Assembly (NCBI RefSeq): GCF_937890665.1
Contig: NZ_CALADU010000216.1
Location: 1-8,659, forward strand
Source: an uncultured Subdoligranulum sp.
Lineage (GTDB): Bacteria; Bacillota_A; Clostridia; Oscillospirales; Ruminococcaceae
Length of the DNA stretch: 8,659 bases
Direction: 5' to 3'
Shown here piece by piece: positions 1 through 4,635 of the stretch. A program made the translations under genes and the position numbers. The first letter of the stretch is position 1. The number at the start of each line of letters is the position of its first letter. Below the pieces are notes generated by a model. It searched no databases. It had not been told where the DNA came from and was given only the letters and a program-made list of their open reading frames with translations.

Positions 1-58
1 CTGCGTTTTGAAAATCACCCGGAAGGAGCTGGAAAAGCAGTTTGGACGCCTTGTGTGA
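1..58 (+). CDS. mutL: DNA mismatch repair protein MutL, C-terminal end (partial)
   Basis: Only the last 18 codons are present, read in the frame starting at base 2 and ending at TGA 56-58. They give CVLKITRKELEKQFGRLV. The ITRKELEKQFGR stretch resembles the very end of Firmicutes MutL proteins, whose C-terminal dimerisation domain usually finishes in a Thr/Lys-Lys-Glu-Leu-Glu-Lys-Gln-Phe-x-Arg pattern. MutL couples MutS mismatch recognition to strand incision. The call is supported by context, since mutL directly upstream of miaA is a common bacterial order. The gene overlaps the predicted miaA start by 17 bases, which suggests translational coupling. With so little sequence, the identification rests on the tail motif and synteny. 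Confidence 0.72.
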   Translation, partial: CVLKITRKELEKQFGRLV

Positions 59-986
59 ACGCCCCCGTGTGGTGGCAATCGGCGGCCCAACCGCCACAGG
101 AAAAACCGCGTTATCGGTTGCCTTGGCGAAGGAGTTCGACGGGGAAATTATCAATGCGGACTCTATGCAAATCTATCGCGATCTTTCGGTGGGAACCGCA
201 AAAGCTACACCGGAGGAGCGGCAGGGCATCCCTCATCATCTCTTGGACTTTCTGTCGCCGGAAGAACCTTATAGTGTAGCTGATTTTGTGACGGCAGCGG
301 GACAAGAAATTCAACATATTTCGGCACGAGGCCGATTGCCGCTTGTGGTAGGGGGAACAGGGCTGTATATCACCAGTCTACTCAACGGAGTGGTGTTCGC
401 CCCGGAACCTACCGACCCCGCGCTGCGTCAGCAACTGCAGCAGGAGGCGCAAACACAAGGTGCAGAAGAATTGTATGCGCGCTTGCAGGCGATTGACCCT
501 GTCTACACACAAAAGGTACATCCCAACAATCTGCCCCGGGTAATTCGGGCATTGGAATTGTACACGTTGACCGGACGGAAAATGAGCGAGCAACAACGCA
601 ACTCCCGCCCGCAGCAAACGCCGTACCGTGCCTTGTGTCTGTGTTTGACCTGCCGGGATCGAGCCGTACTTTATGAGCGCATCAATCAGCGGGTAGACCG
701 TATGGTGGCTGAGGGCGTGCTCACCGAAGCTGAGCAGGTTTGGAACCACCGGCAGCAATACCGGACCGCTGCGCAAGCGATTGGTTATAAGGAATTTTTT
801 CCCTATTTTGAGGGGACAGGTTCGTTGGCAGAGTGCATCCAACAGCTCAAACAGGCGACTCGCCAGTATGCCAAACGGCAGCTTACTTGGTTTCGCCATC
901 AAAGCGATGCGGTGTGGCTGTATGTAGAAGATCCGGATCTTTTGCAGCAGGTCAGCAAACTGGTACGCGACTTTTTACAGAATTGA
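42..986 (+). CDS. miaA: tRNA dimethylallyltransferase (tRNA A37 isopentenyltransferase) MiaA
   Basis: MiaA transfers a dimethylallyl group from DMAPP to N6 of adenosine 37 in tRNAs reading UNN codons, stabilising codon-anticodon pairing in the cytoplasm. Visible motifs are the P-loop-like GPTATGKT at residues 15-22, DSMQIYR at 40-46 (with the conserved Asp), VGGTGLYI at 103-110, an AIGYKEF motif in the C-terminal third, and the family's RQYAKRQLTWFRHQ segment at about 274-287. At 314 residues it is full length for the family. The start is TTG at 42, inside mutL. A GGAAGGAG sequence at 21-28 lies 13 bases upstream, slightly far. TTG at 51 and GTG at 69 are alternative starts that keep the P-loop. 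It lies head-to-tail with mutL and 21 bases before the HlyD-like gene, so it is probably co-transcribed with both. The function is very secure; the exact start is less so. Confidence 0.95.
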   Translation: MDALCERPRVVAIGGPTATGKTALSVALAKEFDGEIINADSMQIYRDLSVGTAKATPEERQGIPHHLLDFLSPEEPYSVADFVTAAGQEIQHISARGRLPLVVGGTGLYITSLLNGVVFAPEPTDPALRQQLQQEAQTQGAEELYARLQAIDPVYTQKVHPNNLPRVIRALELYTLTGRKMSEQQRNSRPQQTPYRALCLCLTCRDRAVLYERINQRVDRMVAEGVLTEAEQVWNHRQQYRTAAQAIGYKEFFPYFEGTGSLAECIQQLKQATRQYAKRQLTWFRHQSDAVWLYVEDPDLLQQVSKLVRDFLQN

Positions 987-1007
987 TTCCAAAGGAGGGA
1001 ACACCGC

Positions 1008-2237
1008 ATGGAACCAAACAAACGGCAGATTCGTGCCGCACAGGTGATCCGTTGGATCGGTATTGCGTTGTTGGCGGTAGTTTCCCTCTATGTAGTCATT
1101 CAATGTTTTGTCATCTTTCGCCAATCTTATAAGACCGAGACAGCTATCCAATATACAATGGCCGACAGTGTGACGTTGGATGGTGTGGTATCTTTCGCAT
1201 CGGTTCCAGTGGAAGGAACCGGCGATTTGGGGTATCTGGTGCAGGATGGAGAGCGTGTGAGCAATGGCACGGTCCTTGCAGAATGCTATACAGACGATTC
1301 CCAAGGGTTGCTGCGGGAACGGTTGGACCGTCTGGGACGAACCATCGACCTTCTCAGCAAATCTCAAAATTCTACGGGCAGCGATTTGTCGGTGCTGACC
1401 AACCAGACGCGACAGGCACTGTATAACCTTCTGGACAAACTGGATACCGCAGAATACAGCGGCATCAATGATGCCGAAGATGATTTTTTGCTGGCACAGA
1501 ATCGTCTGCAAATCAACACCGGGCAAACAGGGGATTTCACCCAGACCATCAGCACGCTGCAGGCAGAATATGACGAAATCAACGCTGAGCTTAGTTCGCT
1601 GCAAACCATTACAGCCACAACCAATGGCTATTTCAGCAGTACAGAGGCGGCTCCTACGATTGCTACGGACCAGCAGGCTCTCGATGATGCTTCCCCGTTG
1701 GAACTGCAGCAGATGCTGTCGGACGGATTCCCGGCTGCGGATACCAACCGGGCCGGACAGATTGCGACTGGTTTCAGTTGGCGGTTTTATACGGTTTGCG
1801 ATCTGGAGACAGCGGCACGCTTTGATGGCATAACGTCGGTTAAGATCAGCGTTCCGGGAAAACAGAACACGCCCCTTACGGCCACTTTGGTGGAGTTGAC
1901 CCAAAGTGAAGAAGACGGTATTGCCAAGCTGGTCTTTGAGTGCCAAAGCATCAATGCGGAAATTCTCAGCTTCGGACAGGAAACTGCACAGATCGATATA
2001 AAAACCTATGAGGGCATTCGCATCGATAAAGAAGCGCTGCATATCGTGGATGGTTCTCGCGGGGTGTATGTTAAGTACGGCAATTTACAACGGTTTTTGA
2101 AAATTACCATTCTGTACGAAGATGAAAATTACATCTTAATACCGGACGACGGCGCTGTCGGTACGGACAATGAGGTGCGATTGTATGATGAAATCATCGT
2201 GCAGGGAACCAATTTGCAGGATGGAAAGCTGTTATAG
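1008..2237 (+). CDS. HlyD/membrane-fusion-type adaptor protein, single-pass membrane, function unknown
   Basis: This is a 409-residue protein behind an excellent AGGAGG (993-998), with 9 bases to the ATG. The order is: a short basic N-terminus, one hydrophobic segment at about 14-36 (signal anchor), a half biotinyl-lipoyl-like module at about 57-95 (GYLVQDGERVSNGTVLAECY), a predicted helical hairpin or coiled coil at about 99-198, the second half-module around 199-210 (ITATTNGYFSS), then beta-rich barrel-like sequence to the C-terminus (GVYVKYGN, then RLYDEIIVQG near the end). This is the architecture of HlyD-like periplasmic adaptors. Most of the chain should lie outside the membrane. No ABC, RND or MFS transporter and no outer-membrane channel gene is adjacent, so it may not be a classical efflux adaptor. 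I recall similar proteins next to sepF in other Clostridia, which would suggest an envelope or division role; this is inference. The family-level fold is fairly secure, the function is not known. Confidence 0.75.
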   Translation: MEPNKRQIRAAQVIRWIGIALLAVVSLYVVIQCFVIFRQSYKTETAIQYTMADSVTLDGVVSFASVPVEGTGDLGYLVQDGERVSNGTVLAECYTDDSQGLLRERLDRLGRTIDLLSKSQNSTGSDLSVLTNQTRQALYNLLDKLDTAEYSGINDAEDDFLLAQNRLQINTGQTGDFTQTISTLQAEYDEINAELSSLQTITATTNGYFSSTEAAPTIATDQQALDDASPLELQQMLSDGFPAADTNRAGQIATGFSWRFYTVCDLETAARFDGITSVKISVPGKQNTPLTATLVELTQSEEDGIAKLVFECQSINAEILSFGQETAQIDIKTYEGIRIDKEALHIVDGSRGVYVKYGNLQRFLKITILYEDENYILIPDDGAVGTDNEVRLYDEIIVQGTNLQDGKLL

Positions 2238-2260
2238 CGAGAGAATCTGCCCGTTTAATA

Positions 2261-2289
2261 TTGACAACGGCAGCAAAATAGAAGATAAT
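2261..2289 (+). promoter_or_regulatory. Predicted sigma-A promoter of sepF
   Basis: A perfect -35 hexamer TTGACA (2261-2266) is followed by a 17-base spacer and a 5-of-6 -10 hexamer GATAAT (2284-2289). The surroundings are AT-rich. Transcription would start near 2296, giving a leader of about 58 bases before the sepF ATG. It lies in the 116-base gap after the HlyD-like gene, the longest intergenic gap in the window, so it probably starts a sepF-ylmH unit and perhaps feeds divIVA and ileS too. Confidence 0.75.
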
Positions 2290-2310
2290 ATTTAGTGTAT
2301 ATCGCTGTAA

Positions 2311-2334
2311 TCGTGTGTGGAAATCCACATGCGG
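2311..2334 (+). promoter_or_regulatory. 5' leader hairpin upstream of the sepF ribosome binding site
   Basis: The arms TCGTGTGTGG (2311-2320) and CCACATGCGG (2325-2334) pair over ten consecutive positions, three of them G-U, around an AAAT loop. The hairpin ends 4 bases before the AAAGGAG ribosome binding site (2339-2345) and begins about 15 bases after the predicted transcription start. No T-run follows it, so it is not an intrinsic terminator. It could tune translation or stabilise the 5' end of the mRNA. The structure is read directly from the sequence; any function is inference. Confidence 0.5.
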
Positions 2335-2353
2335 GACCAAAGGAGTAACGACT

Positions 2354-2803
2354 ATGTCTATGTTTGACAGTTTAAAAAGCAAGCTTGGAATCGACCCGGA
2401 GGGAGATTCTTATATAGATGATACCGAGGACGAAATTTTTGCGGGTGGTCAAGGTGCTGCCGCGCAGAGTTATTCTCAAGCAGAGGTCAAACAGCACAGC
2501 AATAAGGTGGTCAACATTAATGCTACCACCCAGTTGCAGGTCGTGCTGGTAAAGCCGGAACGGTTTGAGGATGCGTCTACAATCGCAGATCAGCTCAACG
2601 CCAAGCGTACGGTGGTATTGAATCTGGAATCTACTGGTAAAGAAGTTTCCCGCCGGTTGATTGATTTCTTGTCCGGTGTGGCATATGCCAATAATGGGCA
2701 GATCAAGCGTGTGGCAACCAGTACGTTTATTATTACCCCGTACAATGTCGATATTATGGGCGATCTGATCGACGAGTTGGAGAATAATGGCGTATTCTTC
2801 TGA
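2354..2803 (+). CDS. sepF: Cell division protein SepF
   Basis: SepF is a cytoplasmic protein that polymerises into rings, binds the FtsZ C-terminal tail and tethers the Z-ring to the membrane. The 149-residue product starts with a short amphipathic helix (MSMFDSLKSKLG), the expected membrane anchor. An acidic, flexible linker follows at about 17-50 and then the conserved SepF core at about 52-136. Key stretches are VVLVKPERFEDA (63-74), RRLIDFLSGVAYA (100-112) and FIITPYNVDIM (125-135), with the Gly of the FLSG turn that lies at the polymer interface in B. subtilis. The ATG at 2354 is chosen because AAAGGAG (2339-2345) sits 8 bases upstream. An ATG at 2315 would add 13 residues without a good ribosome site and would overlap the leader hairpin. 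The stop overlaps ylmH by 17 bases. Identification is secure. Confidence 0.95.
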   Translation: MSMFDSLKSKLGIDPEGDSYIDDTEDEIFAGGQGAAAQSYSQAEVKQHSNKVVNINATTQLQVVLVKPERFEDASTIADQLNAKRTVVLNLESTGKEVSRRLIDFLSGVAYANNGQIKRVATSTFIITPYNVDIMGDLIDELENNGVFF

Positions 2804-3590
2804 TACAGCCAAGACGTCCCGAGGGTTTGTGCCGCCTCAAAACGAAGAAGAACGGCGGCTCATGCGTCGAGTGGAAGAATTGTGTCGTGTTTCACAGGAG
2901 CGGGGGATCCCGCGGTACACAGGTTTTCTGTCGGACCGAGAGCAGATACTGGCGACGGCGGCGTGCCATCGCGCAGGCTTTACGAATTTCCGATTCTGGG
3001 GAGGATATGAAGGCGCCGAGCGCAAAGTCCTTTGTTTGGAACCGCCGGATACTTGGCAGGAAGAACCGCTGGCCTATCTGCGGTGCACTGCAAAAGGTGA
3101 CTCGCTGCCCGGACATCGTGAGTATCTAGGGGCGATTCTGGGCCTTGGCTTAGACAGAGCTTGTCTGGGGGACCTGCTGCCGGATCCACAGGAACCGGCA
3201 GTCTTTTATGCGATCGTATCTGCCGACAAACAATCCTTCATCGCGACGGAATTGACCAGCGCAGGTCGGTGCTCTGTGCAGGTGGCGTTTTGCGATATGC
3301 TACCGCAGCACCTTTTGCAGGGCCCGGAAAGAACGTTGAAAGAAGTCACAATTCCTTCGCTGCGGGCCGATGCAGTATTGGCGGCAATGATGCATACCTC
3401 CCGCACGCGAGCGGCAGAATATATTACAGCTGGCCGGGTGGAGATTAACCATTTACCCCTGCGCACCGCCCATGAAACGGTGTACGCACAGGATATTTTT
3501 ACAGTGCGTGGTGTGGGACGGTATCAACTGGTAGAGATTGGCGGCAAAAGCCGCAAAGATCGTATTTTTATTTCGTTTTTTCAGTATTAG
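2787..3590 (+). CDS. ylmH: YlmH-family S4-domain RNA-binding protein
   Basis: This 267-residue protein matches YlmH by architecture and by position between sepF and divIVA. The N-terminal two thirds carry family-like segments (RYTGFLSDREQ at about 44-54; FRFWGGYEGAERKV shortly after). The C-terminus, about 192-250, is an S4 RNA-binding domain (LRADAVLAAMMHTSRTRAAEYITAGRVEIN, split here as LRADAVLAAM then SRTRAAEYITAGRVEIN), ending in a GRYQLVEIGGKSRKDR segment. In B. subtilis YlmH binds the 50S subunit and has been linked to ribosome-associated quality control; that is family knowledge, not something shown here. The ATG at 2787 lies inside sepF with GGAG 4 bases upstream, a short spacing, so translation is probably coupled to sepF. 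ylmG, normally between sepF and ylmH in B. subtilis, is absent. Confidence 0.88.
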   Translation: MAYSSDTAKTSRGFVPPQNEEERRLMRRVEELCRVSQERGIPRYTGFLSDREQILATAACHRAGFTNFRFWGGYEGAERKVLCLEPPDTWQEEPLAYLRCTAKGDSLPGHREYLGAILGLGLDRACLGDLLPDPQEPAVFYAIVSADKQSFIATELTSAGRCSVQVAFCDMLPQHLLQGPERTLKEVTIPSLRADAVLAAMMHTSRTRAAEYITAGRVEINHLPLRTAHETVYAQDIFTVRGVGRYQLVEIGGKSRKDRIFISFFQY

Positions 3591-3610
3591 AGAGAGTGCG
3601 GGTTGCTCTT

Positions 3611-3619
3611 TGGTATACT
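3611..3619 (+). promoter_or_regulatory. Possible extended -10 promoter of divIVA
   Basis: TGGTATACT at 3611-3619 fits an extended -10 element (TG, one base, then TATACT, 5 of 6 to consensus), 35 bases before the divIVA ATG. No recognisable -35 hexamer lies 16-18 bases upstream (AGAGAG at the 17-base position), so activity would depend on the extended -10. It falls in the 63-base gap between ylmH and divIVA and would let divIVA be expressed apart from sepF-ylmH. Confidence 0.4.
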
Positions 3620-3653
3620 TTAGCCCGGAAAGTCCAAACACAGGAGGAATATC

Positions 3654-4580
3654 ATGGTAACTTCTGAGGATGTCCGCCGCGTTACATTTGAAAAATCGAT
3701 GCGCGGCTACCGCTGCGATGATGTGGACGATTATCTGAAACAAGTTGCAGAAAGCATGGAAGCTCTTTCGGCGCAGAACGATGATTTGCAGAAAAAACTC
3801 GTTGTGCTGGCCCAGCGTATTGACCAGTACCGGGCGGAAGAAGATACGCTGCGCACCACGATGATCAATGCACAGCGGCTGGGCGAGAACGTGATTCGGG
3901 AAGCCAAGCAGAAAGCGGCCGAAATTATTCGCACTGCCAACATGAAAGCCGAAGATCGCGAACAGCGGGCGCGGGACGATGTGGAGCTGGCAAAGCAGGA
4001 GATCGTTACCCTCAAGAGTGAGGCGGATAGCTTCAAGCGCTCTTTGATGGAAATGTATCGCAAACATATCAATCTGATTAGCAAACTTCCGGAATACAAG
4101 AAGCCGGAGGAAGAGGCTGCACCGTCTGAGCCGATGCAAGAAACTGTGCAGCCCGAACCGCAGACGGTAGAACCGGAACCTGCTTATACGCCGCCGGTAC
4201 AGCCCGTGCAAGCGGCGCCTGTGCAGGAAATGCCCGTACAGGAAACACAGTATTATGATGCCGGTGCGGCTGAACAAGTTCCGGCAGAAGAAGAACCGGA
4301 AAAAGTGGATACGGTAGAGTTTGCTATTGCGCCGCATCCCGAAGAACCGGAAGAAATTCCTATGCCCATGGAAACACCGCAGCCGGCGGTAGACGAAACG
4401 CCGTTCCAACCGGGAGCGGGGTTATACGATGAACCGCCTGTCGAGAAGCCAGCCCGTAAAACACGCAAGTCTACTACGGGAAAAAGAGCTTCCCGCAAGA
4501 CTAAAGCCGCGGCGGAACCTCAGCAGGAATTGTCATCTTCGGCGTTTAATAACTTCGAAGGTGTAGATTTTGATAGTTGA
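3654..4580 (+). CDS. divIVA: DivIVA-family cell division/polarity protein with long acidic-proline tail
   Basis: DivIVA proteins are coiled-coil cytoplasmic scaffolds that bind negatively curved membrane at septa and poles and recruit division or wall-synthesis partners. The N-terminus carries the lipid-binding signature TFEKSMRGYRCDDVDDYL (residues 11-28). A long predicted coiled coil follows to about residue 147. The membrane-inserting Phe17 of B. subtilis aligns with Met16 here, while the adjacent Arg is kept (Arg17). At 308 residues it is nearly twice B. subtilis DivIVA (164). The extra length is a low-complexity tail, about 150-265, rich in Pro, Glu and Gln with four PVQ units (181-196), then a strongly basic patch at about 265-284 and a C-terminal FNNFEGVDFDS peptide. 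AGGAGG (3642-3647) lies 6 bases before the ATG. Its place between ylmH and ileS is the classical one. The family is secure; the tail's role is unknown. Confidence 0.93.
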   Translation: MVTSEDVRRVTFEKSMRGYRCDDVDDYLKQVAESMEALSAQNDDLQKKLVVLAQRIDQYRAEEDTLRTTMINAQRLGENVIREAKQKAAEIIRTANMKAEDREQRARDDVELAKQEIVTLKSEADSFKRSLMEMYRKHINLISKLPEYKKPEEEAAPSEPMQETVQPEPQTVEPEPAYTPPVQPVQAAPVQEMPVQETQYYDAGAAEQVPAEEEPEKVDTVEFAIAPHPEEPEEIPMPMETPQPAVDETPFQPGAGLYDEPPVEKPARKTRKSTTGKRASRKTKAAAEPQQELSSSAFNNFEGVDFDS

Positions 4581-4614
4581 TGCCTGACAACCTCAGACAG
4601 AAATGAATTTTTAT

Positions 4615-4635
4615 AGAGGAGAGTAGGAAATCTTG
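4615..4635 (+). promoter_or_regulatory. Ribosome binding site and TTG start of ileS
   Basis: AGAGGAGAG (4615-4623) precedes a TTG initiator at 4633-4635, about 11 bases after the GGAG core. The TTG is preferred because it places the N-terminus in line with other IleRS proteins (a short lead-in before TPFEMRAGLP). The next in-frame ATG, codon 12, would cut into that lead-in and has no Shine-Dalgarno. The 52-base gap from divIVA holds no T-box leader and no convincing promoter. Confidence 0.65.

Noticed and set aside
975..2042. 355-codon - strand open frame opposite the HlyD-like gene
   Set aside because: It is antisense to a gene with an ideal ribosome site and coherent architecture; no motifs seen in the reverse product.
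2315..2353. ATG at 2315 as the sepF start
   Set aside because: It would add 13 residues ahead of the conserved amphipathic MSMFDSLKSKLG start, has no ribosome site, and lies in the leader hairpin.
3541..3582. Hairpin GCGGC-AAAA-GCCGC near the ylmH end followed by T-rich sequence, as a terminator
   Set aside because: The stem is only 5 bp, lies inside the ylmH coding region, and is separated from the T-rich stretch by 8 non-T bases, so it does not fit an intrinsic terminator.
4239..4241. PVQ repeats in divIVA as a DNA repeat array
   Set aside because: Only four short, unevenly spaced units within a low-complexity coding tail; this is protein composition rather than a DNA-level repeat or CRISPR-like array.
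3453..4409. 318-codon - strand open frame opposite divIVA and the ylmH end
   Set aside because: Its Arg/Phe/His/Leu-rich product is the mirror of the Glu/Pro/Gln-rich DivIVA coding sequence. No ribosome site or motif supports it.
4577..4617. Promoter between divIVA and ileS (TTGATG or CTGACA with TATAGA)
   Set aside because: Spacings are wrong: TTGATG has no -10 at 17 bases, and CTGACA to TATAGA is 22 bases. TATAGA also overlaps the ribosome binding site.
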